A DNA stretch of 64,000 nucleotides from Nectonema munidae (GCA_030549495.1 JAUIRK010000903.1:372001-436000), one strand, 5' to 3'. Positions 24,940-36,010 are shown, numbered from the stretch's first letter. Translations and numbers: made by a program. Notes: generated from the letters alone by a model not told the origin.

Positions 24940-26339
24940 TTTATCGAAATTGAACTTCAATAAATTACATTTTTTGTATTTTTTAAATTTTTTAGTTAAC
25001 TATTTAACATCAAATTAGATCATATATAAAGTTGAATGTTTTTTAAAAAATTTAAAGAGGTTAAAAAGTATAAGTTTTGACGTTAATCATTTACCTAAAC
25101 ATCAGAAAAAAAATTATTTACATTTTTTCGTGATAAAAACTAATTATTTTATGATTTTTATTCCACCTAAAGTATTGATATTGAAAATAAATAATAGTTC
25201 TTATATAAAAACCTGTTTCATTTTTCATTATTATCCTAGTTTTTATTTCATAAACTTATACTTTTTTGTTGATTAGTATTATTGTAACTTAAAATTGAAA
25301 TTTTCATGATTTTGGTTAAAGATAGTTTCAAAAACAAAGTCCAGAATCGTATTTTTCATGTAATTCTTATCGTAATAAGGCACTCAGTGCAATAATAAAA
25401 AATATTTATCAAAACTCTTTTAGCTGGACATTTTGGTTTCGGGCGTAATGTTTCAGGACTTGCTAGTTTTAGACATTTAGTTATTAGAAATTTGAACCAG
25501 ATACTGTATCAAAGTATGTCAAAGGTGATATTAGTGATCGTATATTATTACTTATTAATGTACTTGTGATTGTACTTGATTGCACTTGAAAGTTTGTGAT
25601 TAAAAGGTGATAATGAGAAATTGAAAATGTTTTTTTGCTAATTCTAAGTTAATATACTTACTTTACTTTATTGTTGTAGTTCAAACACTTCTTATTACTA
25701 TTTCAAAATATTTTCTTGTTTTAGCTGAAGTATATTTTAGCATGTTATTGATATTTATTTTCTTAGAAATAGAAAAATCCTAGCCTTTATGTCTAAGTGC
25801 TCAACACATGCAAATTTTTTTCAAACATGTGATTTTTTAAAATTATTAACACTAGTTGAACCTAAATTACAAATTCATAAACAGGTATCTTTTTAATATA
25901 ATTAAAAATTATCAAAGACTAATGCTCCTTCAAAATACATACTTATTCATTAATTCTGTATGAAAGTTTAAACTTTTTTTCTAAGTACATGTCAAAAAAA
26001 ACATACATAGTTAAATGTCACAAAAGAGATGAAGCCAAAGGAAATGATTCCATCGAGATGTTGACACCTGCTGAAAATTGCATATTACAAAATTAAGTAA
26101 ATCTAAATTTCATCTTAAAACTAAATGATAGAAAAAAACAAAGCATCTTTTTTATATTTTCGTAATATCAAAAAAATTTAAGAAAAACATTTGTAAACGT
26201 TTTAAAACTTGAGAGTTTTGAATCTAGAGATTTAGGCTTTTTATATCTGAAAATTTCTTTGATTTATAGATTTTTAAATCTTTTTAGTGGATTCAACAGT
26301 TGGCGCGTCTTATCTTAAACACAAAATATTGAGTTTAGA

Positions 26340-26560
26340 GGTGTCTGGTCAAAACGTCGGAAGAGAAAGTTTTTAATAAAAATTAAAAAAAAACATTTTA
26401 AATAAATTTTTTTTTCAATGATGAAGAAAAGTAAAAAATAATTCAAAAGAAAGAACCATATAAATTATAAAATTTTCAAAATTTTGTTTTTTTGTTAATT
26501 TTAGTTTTCGGACGTTATGGTTTCTGTAGAATTGGTTTTCGAAAAGTTTGACTATAAACC
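26340..26560. mobile_element. Non-autonomous MULE MITE nested in the large MULE
   Basis: A 221-bp unit starts GGTGTCTGGTCAAAACGTCG and ends, read inward, GGTTTATAGTCAAACTTTTC, both versions of the host MULE ends. Flanks GAGTTTAGA (26331-26339) and GAGTTCAAA (26561-26569) match at 7 of 9 positions. It looks like an older MITE caught inside its relative. Confidence 0.75.
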
Positions 26561-27055
26561 GAGTTCAAATAGTGTACTAAAAGTCTACTTATAGTTTGGC
26601 AAAACTGGTTCTGGTTAACCTTCTCAATAAAAAAGCCTGTTTTTACAATTTGATATAAAAATGTTCAAATTATAATTAGGAAAACTATGGAAAACCCTAA
26701 AAACAGAAAATAGTGTTAAAAATAACTAAGAACTTGAATACTATTCTTCTCTTCTAAGTAGTTGTAATATTTTAAAATACAAATTTTTTGAATATGATGT
26801 GTAATAATTTTAACAGTATTAGTCTTTGGACGTTTTGGTATAGTGAGTTTTAGTTTCTGAGGTTTTGGTTTCGGACGTTTTGGTTTTCGGACGTTTTGGT
26901 TTCGGACGTTTTAATTTTCGGACCTTTTGGTTTCGGACGTTTTGGTTTTCGGACATTTTGACCAGGCACCGTTTATTATATAGTGTTGAAGATCTACAGC
27001 TTCTTATAAGTAAACTCGTATGTATATTGTGCTTAGTGTGTATATATGTCCCACT

Positions 27056-27441
27056 CAGTGGCGGATCCAAAGGGGGGCCCGCCGGGGCCAGGCCCCCCCC
27101 CCCCTATGAAAACATTTCAAAGTTACTCTGACAAATTTGTTTTTTATTATATTAGATTGAAAGTACTCATTATAATACGCATCTTCATTATCACATTAGT
27201 TTTGCGAACGATCATCTCACAAACTAAGTGCACCAATGTGACAAAAAGCTGTCAAGTTGCATGATGAATTTATACATTTGTTATTTGTTCCTTCTCTCCT
27301 CTTTCTTCATATCATTTATATGTGTGTGTGTGTGACATTCACAAACTTCTACTTATTTACGCAACTTTACCAGTTTCTTCATCAACAGCTGAGCACACTT
27401 TTTCAGTACTCAAAAAATTGAAATCTTATCTGCGTTCAAAT
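27056..27441 (+). mobile_element. hAT left terminus plus hAT C-terminal remnant
   Basis: CAGTGGCGGATCCAAAGGGG at 27056 is a common hAT terminus, followed by G- and C-runs. From about 27330 a plus-strand frame reads KLLLIYATLPVSSSTAEHTF then SVLKKLKSYLRSN, the hAT C-terminal dimerisation domain. It is cut off at 27441, where a MULE-type terminal array begins. A short (TG)n microsatellite lies at 27320-27335. Confidence 0.7.
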
Positions 27442-27705
27442 GGTGCCTGGTCAAAACGGCAAAAAACTAAAACGGCCAAAACCAAAACGGCCAAAAACCA
27501 AAACAGCCAAAACCAAAACGGCCAAAAACCAAAATGGCCAAAAACCAAAACGGCCAAAAACCAAAACGGCGAAAACCAAAACGGCCAAAAACCAAACGGC
27601 CAAAACCAAAACGGCCAAAAACCAAAACGGCCAAAAACCAAAACGGCAAAAAACCAAAATGGTCAAAACCAAAAAGGCCAAAAATCAAAAATTTACAAAA
27701 AGTTG
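27442..27705. repeat. MULE-type terminal array of AAAACGGCCAAAAACC repeats
   Basis: The array opens GGTGCCTGGTCAAAACGGC, nearly the same outer end as the right TIR of the 20863-26970 MULE. It then has about sixteen units of a 15-16-bp repeat with core CGGCC instead of CGTCC. Both-strand open frames here (KTKTAKNQ and similar) are artefacts of the repeat. No matching opposite end was found, so this is a lone TIR of a related but distinct family, inserted inside a hAT coding remnant. Confidence 0.8.
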
Positions 27706-27994
27706 AATCCAGTCAAATAGTTTGATTTCGGGCAAATAAGGATAAATTTCAATTAAATTTCCTGATCCAATTTTAGTCAAATGTCATTTTTTTTTATCAA
27801 ATTCACTCAAATCTGGTGTTTATACGAGCCCCAACCCAAACACCTTAACATTTCCGTCAAATGCTAACATTTAGTCACTGTTAAATTCAAACACATAACT
27901 CTGGACGTCTTAAAATATTTGGCGTTTTTTCAATTTGATATGAAGCATTCAAAACTCAAAACAATATTTCTACTAAGAGACAGGAAGCACTTGA

Positions 27995-30191
27995 AAATAA
28001 CTTGCCAGACATTAGTCTTTTTGATCATAAAGCTAACGATCAGATGAAGTTTTACTTTATTGAGAACGCTTTCCAGAACCAACTTTCAAATTTCCCTCAA
28101 AACTATACAAGGATAAAAGAAAAGCGACTGGCGAAATGAAACGGCATTGTCAAAGAGAGTGGTTCAACATTTTTAAGTTTATTGGTTATTCTAAATTAAA
28201 AGACGGCATTTTTTGTATTGCATGTCGTTTTTTTCCGAACAATTCACGTCGATCTGGAAAAAAGTTCATAACGGAAGTGTATAATAATTGGAAAGATGCA
28301 AAAGAAGATATAAAAAATCATAGTGTAACTGAATATCACTTGTCATCAATGTTTAGAATGAAAACTTTCGTCGAAACATACCAAAATCTTTCTAAGCGTG
28401 TTGCTGCCTCACTAAACGTATGCTCTGCTGAAAGGATAGAACGGAATCGAAAAATTCTTAAGTCTATTACAAAATCATTGATATTTTGTGGCCGACGCGG
28501 AATTGCCTTAGGAGGCCACAGAGATGACGACACAATAAATTGCACTGACTACAACCATGGTAATTTTAAGGAACTTTTAAACTTTAGAATAGACTCTGGG
28601 GATTACATTTTAGCAGATCATTTTAAAAATTGTAAAAAAATGCAAAATATACTTCTAAAACTTGTCAAAATGAACTATTGGGTTGCATTAAAAGATATAT
28701 ACAGAGTGAAATTTTTAGAGAATTATATGAACAGCCATTTGGACCATACTTCGGACAACAATGTGATGAGGTAAATGATGTAAGCAATTGGGAACAACTA
28801 GGAATTGCTTTACGCTATACACGTGATAATAAACCTATCGAAAGGTTGTTTGAATTTGTACAATGTGAAAGCACAAGGGGGCTGGACATTTGTGAAAATG
28901 TTATTAAATCACTTTCTACTGCTGGAATAGATGTAGGATTCTGTCGTTCCCAAACAGTGGATGGGGCAGCAAACATGTCAGGAAAGTACAATGGTTTTGC
29001 TGCAAAATTTCTAGAAATATCTCCAAAAGCAACATATCATTACTGCAGTAACAACGATTTAAATCTTGTTCTCTGCAAGAGTAGTCAGGTGCGAGAAATT
29101 AATCGAATGTTAGACGTACTAAAACAACTCGGAATTGAACAATCTGTAAATACCATCAACAAAGAAAGGACAACAAAAAGTGTTATTACAAAGTCAAAAA
29201 TGAAGATATTTTGTGAAACACGATGGGTAGAAAAAATAACAACAATGCAGGATTTTGAAGATCTTTATGAAGCTTTACTTGCATGTTTGGATGCAATTGG
29301 CTCTTATGAATGCGGATGGGATGGCAAAGCGGTAACAGAGGCATATGGGCTAATGAAGCGCATAACAGATTGCACATTTATCATCAGTTTCCAAACAGTG
29401 TTATGTATTTTTGGATACTTCATAGCAACAAACTGCAGGGAACTGAAATGGACGTAATTCAAGCTTACAACATGGTGGAACTGATTAGGGAAACTCTCAA
29501 ATCTGCAAGAACCAATGAAGCTGAATATGATATCATATATTCAAATTCAGAAAAAATGATAAACTTAACTGGCATTTCAATGACAATTCCTAGAAGATGC
29601 AGTAAGCAAACACTTAGAAATAATATTGATGCAAAGGAGTATTTCAAACGAGCAGTTTTCATACCATTTGTGGATAGTGTTGTACAACAAATGGATATCA
29701 GATTTAGTACACTTGCTAAAGCATCTCTTCGTGGTTTTTACTTGCTACCAAGCAATCTTTGCAAAATTACAGAGGAAACAGCTTATTCCCTAATTGATTT
29801 TCACAATACCGACTTACCATCCTCTTCTACATTTTCTCAAGAACTAGAGCTTTGGAAGAAGTTATGGCTTAGCCAAGAAGACACTCCAACCACTTTAGTT
29901 TCCACGCTATCAGACATAAGAACCTGTCCAAATCTATTTCCGAACATTACTAAAGTTTTACATTTTTTACAACTAACAGCAGTTTCTTCAAGTGGAGTTG
30001 AACGTGGAAACTCCTCTCTAAAACATATTAAAGGAGCATCCAGGAGTTCTATGACGGAAGAAAGATTAAATGCGCTTCTTCTTCTTTATGTATCCCGGGA
30101 CATCAACATTGATGTTGATGCAGTCGTTGAAATGTATGCCAGACAACAACCAAGAAGAATGCTTCTCACCAATCCCTTGGCAGAGAAATAA
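27995..30191 (+). pseudogene. hAT transposase, P52rIPK/ZMYM1-like, near full length
   Basis: A nearly complete hAT transposase lies in four frame segments. Motifs in order: LPDISLFDHKANDQMKFYF (about 28003); HCQREWFNIFKFIGYSK and IFCIACRFFP, the TTF-type finger (28140-28230); GRRGIALGGHRDD; the DUF4371-like QQCDEVNDVSNWEQLGIALR (28755); RSQTVDGAANMSGKYNGFAA with a catalytic Asp; MKIFCETRWVEKI; and QLTAVSSSGVERGNSSLKHI, the dimerisation region. The stop is at 30189-30191. Frameshifts lie near 28130, 28660 (a missing A in CTAAAACTTGTC) and 29410-29430; otherwise the reading is clean. A decayed hAT-like end lies at about 30430-30470, whose pairing with the 27056 terminus is plausible but unproven. 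It is probably a recently inactivated copy. Confidence 0.85.
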
Positions 30192-30429
30192 CTAAACATA
30201 CGATTTAGTTTTTGAGGGATTTTTGCAATAAATTTAATTTCAATACCTCTTTCATTTTTTTTTAGTTATTTACCTGTTTTATTTAATATGCTAATTGCTA
30301 TGATTTTGGTTATCTTCATGATGAAAGGTTGTGGGTTTCGTTAAAGAGATTTTGATTCAGAGAGTTTTGATAATGGTGACTTTTCATCAAGAGACCCCCA
30401 TCAAAACAGCTAATACATACTTGTGCACG

Positions 30430-30470
30430 TTTTGCGCCCCTCCTATTTACATTTCTTGAATCCGCGCCTG
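30430..30470. mobile_element. Possible hAT right terminus
   Basis: Read inward, this end is CAGGCGCGGATTCAAGAAAT, agreeing at about 12 of 15 positions with the 27056 left end CAGTGGCGGATCCAA. The flanking 8-mers (GTCCCACT, GTGTGAGT) agree only partly, so the pairing is tentative. Confidence 0.45.
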
Positions 30471-30579
30471 GTGTGAGTGGATTAAAAAAGTAAAAACTAT
30501 ACGATTTGTGGTACGGTTAGAAGCAATAGAAGGTTTATGCCACATATTATACGGCTCGAACATTTAAAAGATTTGGGAT

Positions 30580-30692
30580 TGAGGGAAGAATTGATAGGTT
30601 AGTACCAAAAAAAGCCTCAAACAATCCTAGACTATAATAAATATAAATGAAGAGTTGATGTTTTCAATAGGATGGTTAGAAATTATAGTTGT
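30580..30692. repeat. Dispersed repeat, inverted relative to 14284-14397
   Basis: This is the second copy of the roughly 110-bp repeat described at 14284-14397, in the opposite orientation. It lies between the hAT right end and the tRNA gene. Confidence 0.8.
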
Positions 30693-30859
30693 TTTCTCAG
30701 CTTTGAAGAAGTTTGTCACACGAGATGACGACATTACTGTCTCAAGAGAAGATTTGTGTTTCTTGGTTTCAAGTAGAACAGGGGTTCGATGCCAGTAAAT
30801 TCGAATGGAATTTTATTATAAATTCAATTTAAAAAAAATATATTAACCTGGATAGCATA

Positions 30860-30931
30860 GGGGGTGTAGCTCAGTGGTAGAGCGCTCGCTTTGCATGCGA
30901 GAGGTCCCGGGATCGTTCCCCGGCACCTCCA
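30860..30931 (+). tRNA. tRNA-Ala (anticodon TGC)
   Basis: A complete cloverleaf can be drawn. The acceptor stem GGGGGTG pairs with CACCTCC (one G-T) and is followed by discriminator A. The D-arm is GCTC...GAGC, the anticodon stem CTCGC/GCGAG with loop TTTGCAT, and the T-stem CCGGG/CCCGG. The A box TAGCTCAGTGG is intact. The T-loop reads ATCGTTC: A54 is known in animal tRNA-Ala, but position 58 is T instead of the near-universal A, which also alters the B box. TTTT at 30936-30939 could serve as a Pol III terminator. No intron. It may be functional or a slightly decayed copy. Confidence 0.9.
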
Positions 30932-31209
30932 ATTATTTTAAATAAATAATTTTATAGGTTTAAATTATCGAAGGCAACCTTTTTAAATTTCTATGTGCAA
31001 AAACATAAGCAAAAATTTTGTGCATGCAACAATAACTCAAATCTTATTCGCGTTTTTTTAACAAAAATTCATGAGTTTCATGAATTGCTTTTCCGGTCAA
31101 AAAGTTTTTATATATAATACATATTTGTGTTTGTTTCCTTTATCATAATTTCAAGTTTTTTTATTATGAAAGACCGAGTTGAGTTAAAATTTAACAAGAC
31201 AAAAGTCAA

Positions 31210-32843
31210 AACACTTTAATGATATATATTACTCCTCAGTGTTATGAAGAAGATTCCGCTGATGATGAAAACGATGATAAGGGCGCCGATATTGACAATT
31301 TTTCTAAAAACATGCTTGAAGCAGATGCGGAACTTGTTTTTTTCGGATCAAAGTCCACAACCTTTAATTATGAGTGAACAAAATCAGGGTGATTGATTGG
31401 ATTGATGGAGAGATAATGAATTTATGTTTACTACAAAAGTTTGAATTAGCTGCTCAATCAGAACAAAGTGTTTATCATACCTATTCCTCAGCTTCTGAAG
31501 TATTCAAATTCTTTTTTTTGCAATAATATAATATTACATAAAATTATAGAATATTCCACCGTTTATGCTCATTTTAAAGGTGTAAATTTTAGTATAGATA
31601 GAAATGAAATAAAAGTGTTTTTTGCATACTAATTTAAGTGGTTATGTGAAATGTAAAAAAAGGTCTATGTAGAGTAGTAATGATACTCATAATCAGGCTA
31701 TTTCAGAGGCAATGTCTAGAAATAGATTTACAGAGATTATGAAATATATTTATTTTAATGATAAAACTCAGACAAGTCAGATTTTTTTGTCTACCAAAGA
31801 TAAAATAACTAAAATAAGACCTATCGTTGACAGTTTGAGGGTTTTATTTGATAAGCATGCTCCCTCTTTTAAATATTTTGACATCGACGAAAAATGGTTC
31901 CTTACTTTGGAAGCTATGGTTGTGGCATAAAACAAGCAGTTAGAAATAAGCCAATACGGTATGGATATAAAGTATTTTGTTTAAATCTCGATTGTGGCTA
32001 TCTCAAAAACTTTGAAATTAATCAGGGTAAGAGTGGCCTTCAAAATTTACACAATAAAAAACTTGGATTGGGAGCAAATGTAGTTTTAAATTTATTAGAC
32101 CAGCAATGTGTGCATAAGCATTTGTTTATAGATAATTATAAAACTTAGAAAAACTAAATAAAAGAAATTCTATGCACCGGAGTGATAAGAAAAGATAGGG
32201 CCAAAAAGTATGGTTTAAACAAAAAGCTTATAAATAGAGGAGAATTTTTTTCAAAAGTAAATAATAATTCAACTATTGGCATTGTTGCATGGAAGGATAA
32301 TGGAATAGTCAATGTTATCTCTAATGTCAACAGTTATCCTTTGAAAAAAGCAAAACGGTGAAATGTTGCTTTGAGAAAAAAGTTGAACTTCCGATTCCGA
32401 ATTCAATTTATTTGTATAATAAAAACATGGGATTTACAGACTCGATGAATTATTTGCTGTCTTTATATAGACCAACAAGCAGGTCTAAGAAATGGCATTT
32501 TCCTTTAGTAGTTTTTCTATTACAAGCTTCACTTTAAAACGCTTCAATATTATTCAATTTGAATCGCGAAAATAAAAAAAGTTTCCTTGATTTTACAAGA
32601 GACGTTGTTATGGAAACATTACAAAAGTATAGCAATAAAAATTCATCAAAAAGATTCGGCGGGAAAACAGTAGCATCGAGAATTTCCCATGAAGCTCGAT
32701 TTGATGGGCAAAATCACATTTTAGAAAAGAAAATCAAAAGGACTAGATGTGCAGTATGTAAATCTCAAATCTCATCTTACTTTTGCTCAAAATGTGATGT
32801 TACTTTGCACATATCGTGTTTCAAAGATTTTCACGAAAAATGA
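31210..32843 (+). pseudogene. piggyBac transposase remnant (copy 2)
   Basis: A plus-strand DDE_Tnp_1_7 transposase starts in an acidic N-terminus (near 31240). It continues with MSRNRFTEIMKYIYFNDKTQ (31712), FKYFDIDE with the first Asp (31870), MVPYFGSYGCGIKQAVRNKP, RYGYKVFCLNLDCGY, LGLGANVVLNLLD and HLFIDNYKT with the second Asp (32130). NKNMGFTDSMNYLLSLYRP at about 32424 keeps the third Asp. The C-terminal Cys-rich domain is CAVCKSQISSYFCSKCDVTL plus CFKDFH, ending at 32843. There is a one-base insertion right after FDIDE (31888-31895), further frame changes, and an early stop near 32146. It is inactive and diverged from the other two piggyBac copies. Confidence 0.87.
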
Positions 32844-32849
32844 TACAAA

Positions 32850-33169
32850 GTTTTCTTTTTCATTACTACACTTTATAAATAAAAATTACACGTTTTGAAT
32901 TTACTTTTTACATTTTCAAAGTAATATTTTATTTTAATATTTATCAGTTACATTTTTCATTCATAAATAGCGAAAAAATGAAACTATGTATAAACAGGTT
33001 TCAAAAAATTTTGTACTCCTAATGTTTTGAACCCTAAATTTCAATTTCCATTTTGAAAAATTTATTACGAAACGTTTTATCCATTTATAGGCATTTTGCA
33101 CTCAATTTTAATATATTGTTGAGTTCAGAAATTTTCATACTGATGAAAGAAACAAAATGGGGAGAAATA
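32850..33169. other. AT-rich stretch, no recognised feature
   Basis: This is the 3' flank of the second piggyBac. The TTAA-flanked end was not identified. Confidence 0.5.
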
Positions 33170-33380
33170 ACAAAACAAAGGGTACAAAACATCTTAATAT
33201 AAACGTTAAGAACACGACTAAAATTGTTTTAGAGTAAAAAATGTCAAAAAATAAGAACAAATTTTCTTTGGTATGAAACACTCTAAAATAGTGATAAAAA
33301 ACTTTTGGTATAAAATGCAGTGAAACAGTACAAAAAATCTTATATATATACAAAACGTCGTGGATACAAAACTTCTAGAC
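33170..33380. repeat. Degenerate GGTACAAAACATCTT-like repeat array
   Basis: Loose copies of a GGTAYAAAAC motif followed by a CTT-type tail occur near 33179, 33270, 33305, 33330, 33348 and 33362, all in one orientation. The pattern resembles the tandem-repeat ends of the MULE at 20863 but is much more decayed. No partner end is identified. The flank to 33729 is AT-rich. Confidence 0.45.
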
Positions 33381-33738
33381 TTCAAAAACTATTCTGTAGT
33401 TTTGTACTAAATCTCTTTCAATGTTTGAATCAACATCAGTATTTTTGATTTTTAAGCTAATTTCAAAAAGTTCAATTTGAATAACAACTTAATTAATACA
33501 AAAGTATACATTTTAACTTTTAAAGCAACGACTTTATATTTTTGTTTGAATATTTTGCATCGTTTATTGAGGCATTGTGTTTATAATTACTATGACTAGC
33601 CTGTGCATATTCTGTAATTTTTTTTAAATCTGAAACCTAAAAGGGAAATATGGTCATACTGTGAGAATAATATTCGAATAATTGGTTATAAAATAAACTT
33701 AATTTTGTGAAGTCTAACAATACATAGTATTTTTTATT

Positions 33739-34089
33739 GGGTCAGACTAAACACCTAAAACATCCCATTACACCCCAAAATATTCCAAAACACGCCAAAT
33801 AATTCTAAAGCACTACAAAAAAGAGGGTTAGTTAAAAAAAAAACCCCGAAACACCCAGAAAAAAACAGAAAGCACCCCAAAACACTTCAAAACACCTCAA
33901 AACAGGCTAAATACTTTTAAAGCAATACAAAAAAAGGTTAGACTAAAATCCCAAAACATCTTTTGTGGTGTTTTGGGATGCTTTGGGGTTATTTTGGTGT
34001 GTTTTGGGTTTTTAGTTTAACCATCTTTTTTTATAATGCTTTAAATTATTTACCGTGTTTTGGGATGTTTTGTGTGTTTAGTCTGACCG
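33739..34089. mobile_element. Foldback MITE with perfect 9-bp TSD
   Basis: A 351-bp element is bounded by TTTTTTATT on both sides (33730-33738 and 34090-34098). Its ends are GGGTCAGACTAAACACC and, read inward from the right, CGGTCAGACTAAACACAC. Nearly the whole element is two inverted arms of about 165 bp built from CCCCAAAACACC-like short repeats. The 9-bp duplication and repeat-built arms fit a MULE/foldback type, although no transposase is encoded. Confidence 0.85.
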
Positions 34090-34109
34090 TTTTTTATTTT
34101 CATCTAATT

Positions 34110-34509
34110 ATATTTCTATTTTGAACTTTTTTTTTGCTCATTTTTTTATTGTTTTTTCCAAAATATTTTAGGTATATTTTTATGGAATTTTTAAAAAGGT
34201 AAAACAATATGAAAAGATAATTCGTTTTTTTCAAATTTTTAAACAGATTCAATAGTTGGACTTGAAAGTTTCTTTTTCAAAATTAAATTTTTTATTTAAG
34301 TAATATTTGAATATTTAATGTTTTACATTGAAAAAATAATTTTAATAGTATTAAAAAAACCTTTTTTTTCATTTTGTACACTGCAAATACCAGTGTTGTA
34401 TTTATGCAACATTAACAAAAGCAGACTTATAAAATCAAAAAATTTCAAATTTTAATTATAGACTAATTTTAACATATAATTATAGAAAAACTTGTGAAAA
34501 TTTTGGCTA
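34110..34509. other. AT-rich stretch, no recognised feature
   Basis: Nothing recognised between the foldback element and the LINE remnant. Confidence 0.5.
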
Positions 34510-35310
34510 TACACTTAAATTTACAATGGCGGTAACACCGCATTATGTTGCAAAAATGCAACGCTGGTAAAATTCGGGTTAAGAAGACAAGCTTTCATTA
34601 ATAACAAAAAACAACATAATTTATTAAGCAATAAAAAATGCCGATCCGTATGAGAATTATCAACCAAGAACAACATATTTTTAATTTTCCATAATTCGTC
34701 TAGCTTCTTCTTGAAAATATCAAAACTTTCAGAAAGAACAATGCCATTAGGTAGGCTATCCATTTAATGAATGCTATTTGAGTAAAGTAGCGACTTGAAT
34801 GTATGTTAAAATCAAGTAAGAAATTTTTATCCAGACCCAAATTTTCTTTTATAATGTTTTTATAAGTTGATCTTTTTAGTCTTTCAGCATACGTTAAATT
34901 TCCTAATCAAATGTTTTAAGAACACTCTCTGCACTTTTTCTATTTTTCTTGTTGGTTATGGAGGAATTGGCAAAAATTACATTCCATATTCAAGAACGGG
35001 TCTAACTAAAGCTTTAAACAGATGTAGGACAACTTGTCTATCGTGCAAGATAAAAGTCTACTATTAATTCAAAATCATTTTGTTTGATAACTTGCTTTAG
35101 GCGTGTTCCAAAATGTCTTTATTTTATCAATTTGAAGATGATAACACTTATTTAGATTGAGGTGCAACTCCCACTTTATAATCAAGATATTAATTGAAAC
35201 TTCACCAGATCCTTTCGAAAATTTTATATCATCTGCAAAAATTTCCACCGAATTGAGTTTATTAACGTTGTCATCTATGAAGATAGTGAAGAATCTTAGA
35301 TAATATTCAA
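34510..35310 (-). pseudogene. CR1/Jockey-like LINE reverse transcriptase remnant
   Basis: On the minus strand the 3' part of a LINE ORF2 is visible across several frames. EIFADDIKFSKGS (about 35245) has the FADD catalytic pair. LVRPVLEYGM follows near 35010, then KIEKVQRVFLKHLIRKFNV near 34950, and the C-terminal pattern IDSLPNGIVLSESFDIFKKK then LDELW at 34763-34690. These match the order in CR1/Jockey-type elements. Upstream domains are absent and stops are frequent, so this is an old fragment. It differs from the LINE at 18485 in its C-terminal motifs. Confidence 0.72.
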
Positions 35311-35488
35311 ATTGTACAAAATTATTGGGTTATATCTACGTTTCAAACTACATTAGTTAAATTTCAGCATTATTTCAACAAGAGAGAAGTTCTTAGAAAA
35401 TATAAATAAAACTTATAAAAATACTCTACGATATTTTACAGAGTGTGGGAAAAATACTCATTTTTTAAACTAAATATTTTAGTACAAA

Positions 35489-35810
35489 AGACTTTTTTGG
35501 TACAAAAACTTAAAATAATAAACCGTTTTGTTTTCTCTTATTTTTGTCTAAACAATAAATTCATAATTTAAAGTATTGTTAATTTATCGGGTAATATAAT
35601 AGTAAAATATTAGAGAATAAAATGTATTTTGTGATAAATATTGTTTCAATTTTCAGTCAGCCTCAAAGATCAGTCATTTTTTCATGAACATATGGTGACG
35701 GAAAAACGTGACTTGACTGTACAATATTTATTGAAAAAATCAAATTATGAAATTATAAACTTATGTTAAAAACTTTGGGGTATTGACAATTTCTTAGATT
35801 CCAAATTGTA
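35489..35810. repeat. Dispersed repeat, direct copy at 42051-42345
   Basis: About 320 bp beginning AGACTTTTTTGGTACAAAAA matches 42051-42345 in the same orientation, with roughly 10-15% differences by eye. Both contain TTCAGTCAGCCTC and end in a Tigger-like ACTGTA followed by a shared AT-rich tail. The element type is unresolved. Confidence 0.8.
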
Positions 35811-36010
35811 AAAATTTTTTGTTACCTTTTGTATTTTAAAAAGTATACACAATTTGACGCATATGAGAATTAAAAAAAGTCAACGTATCCTCGAATAATT
35901 CGGTATTGAAAATAGAAATATTCCTTTAATTACAAAATATCAATGTTTCAAATACAATAAAAAAAAATTTATTTTTTATATATATAAAATATACATACAA
36001 TACAATTAAA

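Larger units (their letters stand above)
20863..26970 (+). mobile_element. Mutator-like element (MULE) with tandem-repeat TIRs and 9-bp TSD
   Basis: A 6108-bp element is bounded by a perfect 9-bp target duplication GTTTATTAT (20854-20862 and 26971-26979), the length typical of Mutator elements. The left end reads GGTTCATAGTCAAAACGTCC and the right end, read inward, GGTGCCTGGTCAAAATGTCC. Both continue into arrays of a 15-17-bp direct repeat close to CGAAAACCAAAACGTC (left about 20873-20987, right about 26826-26960). The interior carries an eight-exon MULE transposase gene (22843-24939), long AT-rich flanks, a nested MITE of the same terminus type (26340-26560) and isolated repeat-like motifs near 25435. 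The architecture recalls FB/NOF elements of Drosophila. Confidence 0.88.

Noticed and set aside
26819-27131. Open frames with KTSETKT and FGRFGF repeats
   Set aside because: They are translations of the right terminal repeats of the MULE.
27322-27725. Lys/Asn/Gln-rich (KTAKNQ) and Phe/Trp-rich (FGFWPF) open frames
   Set aside because: They come from the AAAACGGCC repeat array; only the first 40 codons of the plus frame are a real hAT remnant.
30745-30800. GGGGTTCGATGCC as a Pol III B box just upstream of the tRNA gene
   Set aside because: No A box or stems could be placed; left as chance or a very decayed tRNA-like remnant.
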